NCBI RefSeq assembly: GCF_003815675.1
Contig: NZ_CP033918.1
Span: forward strand, 744,001 to 808,000
Length of the DNA: 64,000 nt
From: Chryseobacterium sp. G0186
GTDB taxonomy: Bacteria > Bacteroidota > Bacteroidia > Flavobacteriales > Weeksellaceae
Reading direction: 5' to 3'
The position numbers and the translations under genes are program-made. Under the pieces are notes generated by a model. The model saw only the letters and a list, made by a program, of their open reading frames with translations. It was not told the DNA's origin and searched no databases. This document shows positions 49,448 through 57,567 of the stretch, piece after piece (position 1 is the first letter of the stretch; each line of letters begins with the position of its first letter).

Positions 49448-51184
49448 TTAAGATCCCAACAGTTTTTTGAAGAAACCACTGGAACCATTACGCCTAGTTT
49501 CTGCTTCTGCAGTTCTAAGATTATCTTCTGCAATTTTTGTAGGATTATATTCCAATGCTTTTTTTAAGTTTTCTGCTGCATCTGCATATTGTCCCAGATC
49601 TAACTGAGAAGTCCCTAAATGCTCATATACCTCAGCAATAATATCTCTGGTAATATTCTCCTGTTTAGGAATGACATTAAGAGCCATTAAAGCGTAATCT
49701 ACCGTTTTTTCATTTTCCTGTAAATGATAACCACAATGTACTGCCCAATAATAACACCAAAAATCTTCATTTCCCAAGGCAATACTCTGCTCAAAGCTTT
49801 CCAGTGCTGTCATCTCATCCTGAAGCTTTGCGACCTGAATATATCCCATATTATATAAAGCGACCTGTACAGAACGTATTTTATTCTGCTCAGAGGCAAA
49901 GTGTACTGCATACTGCAAGCATTCAAGTGCCTTGGCATAGTTGTCTTCCTCTAAAAAAATATTGGATCGGCTGATTAGTATGCTTGGGTTATCCGGCATT
50001 TCTTCCAATATATTGTCTGCTTCTTCTGAGGCAGTATGTATATCCGACTGTATTCCTGATGCTTCTTCAACCTTTGCCTTATTGATGTAAAAATTGGTAA
50101 AGCAACGTACAATTTCCGGGTTACTCAGTAAAGGATCGGTTGCATCCAGGGAATAATAAGTGTCTAATCCTGCCGTGAGCCATTCCAATGCCTGCTCATA
50201 GTCTTTTAGCTCCATGCAGTTATTGCAAAGATGATCCACAGTATTGAAATAGGTTTCCATGTCCATCCCCTCCATAAAGTCCTCTAAAAGCTTCTCTCCG
50301 TCTACAAGGGCTTCTTTTAAATTCCCAGCTTCCAAATGAGCGTTAAATCTGTTTTGCAGGATATACATGAAATAGCTATGCTTCATGCCTTCTGTTGTAA
50401 CAGCAATTGCCTGATCATATAAACCCTGGTTCGTCAATTCTATTGCCAGATTATTACAACACATGGCAAAGGTGTGGGGGTCTTCATTGAACGGATTTCC
50501 GTTTTTCTCAACTATCATTTTATGGTAAAGATCATAGGACGCCATATAACAATTCCTTTTAAGTTGGGTAAGCCTTTCCTTTTCCAACTCTGACATATGA
50601 GGATATTGGCCGAATAACCTGTTAAGCTCTACACCCGCGTTATAAACTTCCATTGCTTCAGAAGTACCGCAGCTAAGGTCCAACAACAGAAAATCAGGGC
50701 TAAGGTTGTGGTGATTTTTCATTGTAAATAAGCGAACCTGCAAGGTAGGTGATGGGATCAGGGATATTACTTTTTCATAATAAGGAACGGCTTCTTCCCA
50801 TTGATGTAACCAATAGAATGCAGATCCTGCATGACGATGGCACCATGGGTGATTGGGGCTTATATTGATTCCCTGTCTGCTCCATTCTATACATTGAAGA
50901 AGTGCTTTTTCACGGTCATTGGTGAAAACTTCGTGATGATCTAATGCAATCAGTCCCAATATGGCACATAGATCCGCATCAGGAGCAGATTCGTTGATTG
51001 AATTTGCCCATAGATAGATTTCTTTCAATTCTTCCCAATCGTCAGGCAGAGCGTGTCCCTGTATCCAGTTTTTGGCAGCCACAGCATAGTTTTTTTGGCG
51101 GAATGCTTCTATTGCTCCTTGATGTAATGTATTCACAGTATTTTCTATAGATTTATATTTTTGTTTCTTCCAGGTATTCTTCAT
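49448..51184 (-). CDS. Tetratricopeptide-repeat protein
   Basis: 578 residues, soluble, no signal. TPR-like helices run throughout, for example YAVAAKNWIQGHALPDDWEE, HQWEEAVPYYEKVISLIP, EQALEWLTAGLDTYYSLD, YAKALECLQYAVHFASEQ and GQYADAAENLKKALEYNPTK. Its start overlaps the 3' end of the upstream beta-helix-like gene by 32 bp, which implies translational coupling and a shared function. The tandem repeats suggest a scaffold or adaptor. Confidence 0.85.
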   Translation of the reverse strand: MKNTWKKQKYKSIENTVNTLHQGAIEAFRQKNYAVAAKNWIQGHALPDDWEELKEIYLWANSINESAPDADLCAILGLIALDHHEVFTNDREKALLQCIEWSRQGINISPNHPWCHRHAGSAFYWLHQWEEAVPYYEKVISLIPSPTLQVRLFTMKNHHNLSPDFLLLDLSCGTSEAMEVYNAGVELNRLFGQYPHMSELEKERLTQLKRNCYMASYDLYHKMIVEKNGNPFNEDPHTFAMCCNNLAIELTNQGLYDQAIAVTTEGMKHSYFMYILQNRFNAHLEAGNLKEALVDGEKLLEDFMEGMDMETYFNTVDHLCNNCMELKDYEQALEWLTAGLDTYYSLDATDPLLSNPEIVRCFTNFYINKAKVEEASGIQSDIHTASEEADNILEEMPDNPSILISRSNIFLEEDNYAKALECLQYAVHFASEQNKIRSVQVALYNMGYIQVAKLQDEMTALESFEQSIALGNEDFWCYYWAVHCGYHLQENEKTVDYALMALNVIPKQENITRDIIAEVYEHLGTSQLDLGQYADAAENLKKALEYNPTKIAEDNLRTAEAETRRNGSSGFFKKLLGS

Positions 51185-52709
51185 TGGTCATGGTAAAGGC
51201 CTTTTCTATTTTAGGATACCAGCTCACCGCTTCCCTGAACAGTTCCCAGTCATAAAGAAATACCTTAAATACTTTTCCGTTTCCAGAATAGCTGTCATGA
51301 GTAAGGCCTTCCTGACTTGAAGAATAAAAAAGGTTACATTTTTCAGGATGCTCAAGGGTATTGGGACGAAGGCAATAGGTTCTCATATCAAAGATCTCAG
51401 TCTCTCTTTCCTCTCCTATGTCAATACTTCCTACCAACCCTCTCTCTCCATGAATACGCATCATAAAGCAATAGCCGCCATACCAGAAACTATTTTTATC
51501 ATCATCCTTGTAACTATTGTATCTTTCTTGTATCACCGGGAGATTGAGGTAGCCAATTACCTCCTCAGGTATGACCGTCTCTAAAAACTTGTTGTAGAAA
51601 TAAGCGCCACGCTCAGCTCTTATAAGGACATCATTCCATAAAAGGTTTAATTGATCAATATACTGTATGGGAACCCTCTGTTCAAAAAAATCGATGAACG
51701 GAAAGTCCTCATTTTCTTTGTAAACCACAGACAAAACATTCTTATTATTATCTTCCTCTATTATACATATAAAGAATACAAACCCGGATGAATGGGTAAA
51801 CATCACATGAGCTTGTGCGTCTTCTGTATCCGGATGCAATTGTACTTCATAATCTCCAAAAGTATAATATTGATATTCTTCGTCATGAAGTTTCACAATA
51901 TTCATCAATCTCTGAAAATTTTCCAGTTGAAGCAGAAACGATGGTAAGTCTTTAAATTCAGTATTCTCAAAATAGGTAGGAATAGATTGAAGTTCAAGAA
52001 GATCCTTTTCCTCTTTTGAAAGAAACTGAATATGTTCATTCAGTATAGGAGTATTCTGTTCCAGCATTTTAATAGCTACAGAACGGCAAAGCCAGTCATT
52101 CCAGGTAAAGAGATCTTCTATATCAATATCCTCTTCGGTATACAGTATCTCTTCTGAAAAAATAGCCTTTGGAAATGTACGGTCAAAAATTCCATCTTCG
52201 TCGTCTTCATCACAAAGGAAAAAATCTGCCGCTATTCTTGTTTTTTTGTAGTCATAATGATACCCTTCCGTCGCTGTAAAGACTCTTGCAGAAGTTTTTC
52301 CCTTTACTACCAAATCTCCATGGTTATAATGTCCCCAGAAGCATCCTTTTACATTCATGTTTCCGGCAATATACAGCTCCTGCCCTCCTACAATGATATG
52401 GTCTGCTTCAACATTCCCCAGCACATATAAACAGGTAGAGCCATCAGATTCTTCATTATAAATATTTTTTGCAGTAAGGTTTCCATTGACCAAAATAACC
52501 AGACAATTCTTCTGTTCAAATTCAGAGTCATGAATTCCCTTAAAAAGCATAAAAGGAGTATCTAAATTCAGATTCTCCAATTCCATATCATGATCTATAT
52601 AAATCACCCAGTCTTCGTCAAATTCCCCCTCATGTTTTTCATTATGTACATACAGCCAGCTATCCTTAGGAAATTGATGTTTAATATCTTTAAATTGTAT
52701 ATACTTCAT
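51153..52709 (-). CDS. Large hypothetical protein with bactofilin-like beta-helix segment
   Basis: 518 residues, acidic, no signal peptide. Residues about 60-150 show short beta-rungs with G/N turns: LVILVNGNLTAKNIY, LYVLGNVEADHIIVGGQELY, IAGNMNVKGCFWGHYNHGDL. This is the pattern of right-handed beta-helix/polymer-forming (bactofilin-like) domains and clearly parallels the protein at 56730-57473 (LGNIKAENIIVNGSLYCSGS). The remaining ~350 residues (many aromatic and acidic residues) have no recognised family. Transcribed with the TPR protein. Intracellular scaffold is inference. Confidence 0.75.
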   Translation of the reverse strand: MKYIQFKDIKHQFPKDSWLYVHNEKHEGEFDEDWVIYIDHDMELENLNLDTPFMLFKGIHDSEFEQKNCLVILVNGNLTAKNIYNEESDGSTCLYVLGNVEADHIIVGGQELYIAGNMNVKGCFWGHYNHGDLVVKGKTSARVFTATEGYHYDYKKTRIAADFFLCDEDDEDGIFDRTFPKAIFSEEILYTEEDIDIEDLFTWNDWLCRSVAIKMLEQNTPILNEHIQFLSKEEKDLLELQSIPTYFENTEFKDLPSFLLQLENFQRLMNIVKLHDEEYQYYTFGDYEVQLHPDTEDAQAHVMFTHSSGFVFFICIIEEDNNKNVLSVVYKENEDFPFIDFFEQRVPIQYIDQLNLLWNDVLIRAERGAYFYNKFLETVIPEEVIGYLNLPVIQERYNSYKDDDKNSFWYGGYCFMMRIHGERGLVGSIDIGEERETEIFDMRTYCLRPNTLEHPEKCNLFYSSSQEGLTHDSYSGNGKVFKVFLYDWELFREAVSWYPKIEKAFTMTNEEYLEETKI

Positions 52710-52762
52710 TCCAGAACTTTTAATGGATTAAATGTGTTATATATTTTCATCATTTGTGATTT

Positions 52763-53221
52763 TTAATGTTCGATTTTCAGTCCATCAATAATAAGAGTAT
52801 TAGAACTTAAATTTATATACATACTGTAATAATCCCCTGTTGTCTGGTCTGTCATCAGCTCCATTACTGCGGACTTAAATTCAATTTTTCTGGATGGTAA
52901 TTTTCCATAGAAATCTGTTACGGTAATCTGTCCATCTAAACCGGCTTTGTTTTGTACAAATGCCCTTAAAAGTGAAATATCCGGCTTTTCAAAATCCAAT
53001 GATAAATAAAATGCTTTAACATCACTGGATTTATCTTCATTATTTAATAAGGTTTTATTATAAGAAATGGTATATGATTTAAGAGCAGAGACCACCTGGT
53101 TTTTTCCATCCTTTACAGAGACTTCAACATTCATCCGCTTTTCATCAGTCTGTTGAGACAACAGTAACTGAGCAGGCAGGAATACAATAATGACTGTTAA
53201 AAATTGATATAAAGTTTTCAT
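52763..53221 (-). CDS. Exported hypothetical protein, weakly Hcp-like
   Basis: 152 residues from the ATG at 53221 (MKTLYQFLTVIIVFLPAQ), a clear signal peptide ending LLLSQ; the frame extends 14 codons further upstream without need. The mature part is beta-rich: ALKSYTISYNKTLLNNEDK, GQITVTDFYGKLPSRKIEFK, TTGDYYSMYINLSSNTLIID. The order SYTISYN...G-x-I-x-V-x-D...K-I-E-F...I-x-L resembles Hcp/TssD tube proteins, but Hcp lacks a signal peptide, so the resemblance is probably fold-level or chance. It precedes the beta-helix/TPR operon on the same strand. Confidence 0.6.
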   Translation of the reverse strand: MKTLYQFLTVIIVFLPAQLLLSQQTDEKRMNVEVSVKDGKNQVVSALKSYTISYNKTLLNNEDKSSDVKAFYLSLDFEKPDISLLRAFVQNKAGLDGQITVTDFYGKLPSRKIEFKSAVMELMTDQTTGDYYSMYINLSSNTLIIDGLKIEH

Positions 53222-53442
53222 GGTTACTAGTTTCAATATCCTATGCAAGATTAAATATTCCAACGTATTTTTAATAGGATCAATTGGTATTTATACACTT
53301 TGAATTGGTATTCTGCAAAACACGCTCTACATTTTGCTTATTTTGGCTTAAAATATTTCCTAAAAATTAGTGTTTTAGAAATGCTTCATTTTGCCAGTCC
53401 TTACACAATTTATAAATTAGCCTAATCTATTAATCATACCTG

Positions 53443-55446
53443 GTGAGGAAAAAAAACAACATAACCAAAGTCTTCCTTTGTCTTCTATTTTGCTGGATAT
53501 CATTCAGTATAAAAGCCCAAACAGTTTCTACTGCAGAACGTATTTCCAGTGAAGGCTATTCCAAAAGGTTTACCGATTCAGCAGCAGCACTGAAAATGCA
53601 GATAGCTGCGTTACAGACTGCTCAGAAATCAGGAAATAAAGAGGATGAAGCTATCTGTAGTGCTTATCTGGCGCTCACCCATAAACGCCTTCTTCACTTT
53701 AAGGAGTTTATGAAATATGCAGAAAAAGCCCATGATATTGCAGGCTCTTTAAAAAGTGATCGTGCAAAAGCCTTTGCCAGCACCGCTATGGGATATCTGA
53801 AGTCTTATACAGATGATAAATCACAAGCCTTAAAATTCTTTCTGGAAGCCTATGCTCTTTTCGATAAAATGCAGTTATATGATCAATGCGCTAAACTAGG
53901 GGCAGATATTTCCTATCTTTTCTCACCCGGCTCTGAATCTAAGGTAAAAAAATATGCTGATGAGGGGTTTTCGTATGCCGAAAAATCTCAAAACCCGGAA
54001 AGTATTCTTCATGCCCGGCTTGCGGTAGGCAGCTATCTTTCAGATCTTGTAGCAGCAGGTGAAACTAATCGATGGAAAGAAGCTGTTACATTTTTTAACG
54101 AGACGATCAATTTTATAGAGAAAAACGAAGAAAAAATAGACAGCAAAAGTAATATAGGGATCACTTATATTAACCTTGCCGCCTTATACATGAACGGCCC
54201 GAAACCTATTAATGAAAAAGCATTTTTATCTGCGTTGGAAAGCGCACTGGTGATCGGAAAGAAGTACGGACTAAAAAACGTGTACAGAAGTTCGATGGGA
54301 CTTCGCGGCCAGTTTTATGTGGAAAAAGGAGAATACAGAACTGCTGAGAGCCTTTTTAAAGAGGGAATTTTCTATCAATTAAGCTTACCTTATAAAGATA
54401 ACTATCTTCTCGCAACATTTTATGGATGCCTGAAAGATATTGCAGCCAAAGAAAAAGACTATAAGGCTTACCTGGAATATGATACTCTTTTTATGAAGTA
54501 CAACCAGCTTAAGTATGATGAATCTACACAGCAAATCCTTCAGAATGCTGATGCCAAGTATGAATCTGAGAAAAAAGTAACCCGAATTCAACAGCTGGAA
54601 CAGGAAAATAAGCTTCAGAAAAAAAATAAATTATTGGGGTACGGGATTTCTGCCGTTTTATTGATTGGTCTTATCTTTATGTACCGATCCTATTATTTCC
54701 GTCAGCGATATCATCAGAAAAGAGAGGATTTTCTTCAACAGCAGCAAACCAACACTGACCTTAAGATGGAACTTCTGGAAAAGGAAACCCTTGAAAACTT
54801 AGCTGAAAAACTTTCTCTTGAAAGGCGACTGCTACAATCACAGATGGACCCGCATTTTATATTCAATGCATTAGGAAACATTCAGGGAATGATGCTCCGA
54901 AAAGATACTGATCTTGCAGTTCTATATCTCGGAAAATTTGCCAAACTCAGTCGACGGGTACTGGAACATTCCCGCATGGAAACTATAGCTCTGGAAGAAG
55001 AAATACAAACCCTGGAAAACTATATTGAGCTACAGCAACTTCGATTAAATCAAAGCTTCGATTATCAGATACAATGCGATGAATCTGTTGATCAGCAGCT
55101 TCAGGTTCCCCCATTATTGATACAACCATTTATTGAAAATGCCATAGAACACGGACTTAAGCCTTTACCATCTTCACAAAAAGGATTGTTAATTATTCAT
55201 TTTAAGGAAAAACCTGATGAAAACCTCCTGATTTGCACCATTAAGGATAACGGAATCGGACTTACAGCTTCCAGAAAACAAAAAACAAACGACTCCCACC
55301 GATCTCTTTCTACCAAGATAACCGATGAAAGGCTCATGCTGATGCTTAAGGATAATTCAGAGGCAAAACTGGAGGTCAGGGAACTTACCACTAATCATGA
55401 TGGGCAGCAAGGTTGTATTGTAACATTATCTATTCCAATATTTTAA
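53443..55446 (+). CDS. LytS-type sensor histidine kinase with TPR sensor region
   Basis: 667 residues from a GTG codon (MRKKNNITKVFLCLLFCWIS), a signal sequence. A periplasmic helical region with TPR-like repeats (about 30-390) precedes one transmembrane helix (LLGYGISAVLLIGLIFMYRS) and a coiled coil. The kinase core is of the His_kinase family: QSQMDPHFIFNALGNIQGMM (His is the phosphosite), then PPLLIQPFIENAIEHGLKPL (N box) and CTIKDNGIGL (G box). Partner response regulator starts 5 bp after its stop. Confidence 0.93.
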   Translation: MRKKNNITKVFLCLLFCWISFSIKAQTVSTAERISSEGYSKRFTDSAAALKMQIAALQTAQKSGNKEDEAICSAYLALTHKRLLHFKEFMKYAEKAHDIAGSLKSDRAKAFASTAMGYLKSYTDDKSQALKFFLEAYALFDKMQLYDQCAKLGADISYLFSPGSESKVKKYADEGFSYAEKSQNPESILHARLAVGSYLSDLVAAGETNRWKEAVTFFNETINFIEKNEEKIDSKSNIGITYINLAALYMNGPKPINEKAFLSALESALVIGKKYGLKNVYRSSMGLRGQFYVEKGEYRTAESLFKEGIFYQLSLPYKDNYLLATFYGCLKDIAAKEKDYKAYLEYDTLFMKYNQLKYDESTQQILQNADAKYESEKKVTRIQQLEQENKLQKKNKLLGYGISAVLLIGLIFMYRSYYFRQRYHQKREDFLQQQQTNTDLKMELLEKETLENLAEKLSLERRLLQSQMDPHFIFNALGNIQGMMLRKDTDLAVLYLGKFAKLSRRVLEHSRMETIALEEEIQTLENYIELQQLRLNQSFDYQIQCDESVDQQLQVPPLLIQPFIENAIEHGLKPLPSSQKGLLIIHFKEKPDENLLICTIKDNGIGLTASRKQKTNDSHRSLSTKITDERLMLMLKDNSEAKLEVRELTTNHDGQQGCIVTLSIPIF

Positions 55447-55450
55447 AAGT

Positions 55451-56188
55451 ATGTACAGAGCATTAATCATAGAAGACGAATATCATTTGCGGGAAGCATT
55501 ATCCATTATGCTGGAAATGATTGCTCCTGATAAAATTCAGATCATAGGCTATGCCGAAAGTGCCGATGAAGCAGCAAAACTGATCGACAGGCTTCAGCCC
55601 GACCTTGTATTCATGGATATATTATTAAAAAATGGGACCGGATTTGACGTGCTACAACAGATTTCTTATCATAAATTTCATCTTATTTTTACAACGGCTT
55701 ATGAGGAATATGCCATTCGGGCCTTTAAATTCAGTGCTTTGGATTATTTATTGAAACCTATAGATGCTGAAGAACTTACGATAGCTATCGACAAAATTGC
55801 AGGATTAAAAGATCGTTTTTTAGAGGAAAAACAGGTTGATGAACTCACTTATAATATTCACAAAAGCCCACAAAGGATTGTGTTGCCCACACAAGAAGCC
55901 ATGCACGTTGTGAAGCTCAGCCAGATCATGCATTGTGAAACCTCCGGCTCCTACACCACTTTCTATCTTGCTGACGGAAAGAAAATTATGATTTCAAAAC
56001 CTCTCAAAAATTATGAAAACATTCTCATTCCGCCAGACTTTTTCCGGGTACACCAGTCGTATCTGATTAACACCAATTATATTATAAGCTATTCCCGAGA
56101 AGGAATGATTGAAATGGAAAACGGCATGACCATTCCGATTTCAAGGGCAAAAAAAGAGGCTTTTTTCAAGCTGATGAAAGAAGAATAA
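55451..56188 (+). CDS. LytTR-family response regulator
   Basis: 245 residues. Receiver domain with phospho-Asp in LVFMDILLKNGTGFD and the conserved Thr/Lys in FTTAYEEYAIRAFK and DYLLKPI. C-terminal LytTR DNA-binding domain (RIVLPTQEAMHVVKLSQIMH, CETSGSYTTFYLADGKKIMI, FRVHQSYLINTNYI). Encoded 5 bp after its kinase; targets likely include neighbouring genes on either side, which is inference. Confidence 0.95.
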   Translation: MYRALIIEDEYHLREALSIMLEMIAPDKIQIIGYAESADEAAKLIDRLQPDLVFMDILLKNGTGFDVLQQISYHKFHLIFTTAYEEYAIRAFKFSALDYLLKPIDAEELTIAIDKIAGLKDRFLEEKQVDELTYNIHKSPQRIVLPTQEAMHVVKLSQIMHCETSGSYTTFYLADGKKIMISKPLKNYENILIPPDFFRVHQSYLINTNYIISYSREGMIEMENGMTIPISRAKKEAFFKLMKEE

Positions 56189-56307
56189 GCGGTAAAAATT
56201 TATATTTTCAATCAGGAGATACCAAATACCAACCCAAACTTACAGTAAACCAACCGGATATTGATTCATTAAAACAGCACCTCTATTTTTGATGAAAATA
56301 TATCAAT

Positions 56308-56637
56308 ATGAACAGCAAAACAATTTCTATTTTAAGCTATGTAACTATTATTGGATGGATTATCGCGTATGTTAAAAGTAAAGATCTGTCCCCAAAAAGC
56401 GAGCTTGCCAATTATCACCTTGAGCAGGGACTTGGCTTTTTCCTTTTATCCGTGGTCGTTAATATCGCACTTTCCATTATGATTCCTATTATTCCATCAT
56501 TATTTTTTCTTAATTATATCAGCTTGATATTATTGGTTCTATGGATATTCGGAATTATCAACGCCGTTAATGAACAAAAAAAACCAATTCCCATCGTTGG
56601 AAAAATATTTGAGAATAAATTTAATTTTCTGGCGTAA
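56308..56637 (+). CDS. Small membrane protein, DUF4870-like
   Basis: 109 residues with three or four hydrophobic helices (SILSYVTIIGWIIAYVKS, FFLLSVVVNIALSIMIPIIP, SLILLVLWIFGIINAVNEQK). The pattern Y-H-L-E-Q-G-L-G-F and G-I-I-N-A-x-N-x-x-K fits the DUF4870/import-component-like family. Function unknown. It lies between the response regulator and the small beta-helix gene, all in the same direction. Confidence 0.75.
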   Translation: MNSKTISILSYVTIIGWIIAYVKSKDLSPKSELANYHLEQGLGFFLLSVVVNIALSIMIPIIPSLFFLNYISLILLVLWIFGIINAVNEQKKPIPIVGKIFENKFNFLA

Positions 56638-56729
56638 CTAAATTTATCACCTTATATTGCATCTATCTGCGACCAAGAAAGAAATATCTTTTGGGGTAAC
56701 AGATAGGTGCATTTCAATATATAAAACAG

Positions 56730-57473
56730 ATGAAAGAATTACAGCAGCTTACCAAGGATCAATTATATAACAGGCTCTCCGGGCAATCAGAAAGTTTTTA
56801 TTCCACTGTTTATTCTGCATTGGAAAACACCCTGTTCAGTGATCAGTCCTTAGATGAAGAAGATCTTTCAGAGTTCCTTGAAATGCTGGATAAGGAAACC
56901 GCAGAAAAAATAAAAGAAGCAGCCTTACATACCCATGATGAAGATGATACCCCAAAGATTATCCTTTCTGAAAATAAAAACACAGATTTTCTGAACGTCA
57001 TAACTGAAGACGGAGAAGGCTATACAATAATTCTCATTGAAGGTGATATTGAACTATCCGGAAATTTATTTATTGAAGACTATGTTGTACTCGTGATACT
57101 CGGAAATATAAAAGCTGAAAATATTATTGTAAATGGCTCACTATATTGTTCCGGAAGTCTTTCCTGCAATGTTTTATTCGGAGCATCCTCCAATGATCAT
57201 GAAACCTATGTTGATGGAAATATTTCTTCCCTATTGGTTGCTGAAAACGGACAATATACTGTAGCAAAAGGCAGTATATATGCAGACTACTTAATGAGTT
57301 TCCATAATGAAATAGAAGGAAAATCAGGTCGATTTATCCAAAAGATAAGTTGTGAAACAGATCATGAAGCCATAATTTTGAATCCTAAAATTTTGGATAA
57401 AAATGGTTATTTTGATGAACATTCTTTTCTAAATTTTATTGATAAAAATCCGGTAGACGCCCTTTTTAAATAA
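56730..57473 (+). CDS. Bactofilin-like beta-helix protein, paralogue of 51153-52709
   Basis: 247 residues, acidic, cytoplasmic. An N-terminal helical part (~90 residues) precedes beta-rungs: YTIILIEGDIELSGNLFIED, VVLVILGNIKAENIIVNGSL, YCSGSLSCNVLFGASSNDHE, TYVDGNISSLLVAENGQYTV, AKGSIYADYL. The order and key residues (L-G-N-x-x-A-x-x-I-I-V-x-G-x-L-Y-x-x-G) match residues about 95-170 of the protein at 51153-52709. Its position after the LytTR system and DUF4870-like gene suggests a shared regulon. Function unknown. Confidence 0.75.
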   Translation: MKELQQLTKDQLYNRLSGQSESFYSTVYSALENTLFSDQSLDEEDLSEFLEMLDKETAEKIKEAALHTHDEDDTPKIILSENKNTDFLNVITEDGEGYTIILIEGDIELSGNLFIEDYVVLVILGNIKAENIIVNGSLYCSGSLSCNVLFGASSNDHETYVDGNISSLLVAENGQYTVAKGSIYADYLMSFHNEIEGKSGRFIQKISCETDHEAIILNPKILDKNGYFDEHSFLNFIDKNPVDALFK

Positions 57474-57567
57474 TAGATTTTTAAGAACCTGTTTTCTCTC
57501 AGCATATAATCAATGGCAAAAATTTTTTTCTGAAAAAACTTTAGAATAACTTTGCAAAAAATTTCTG

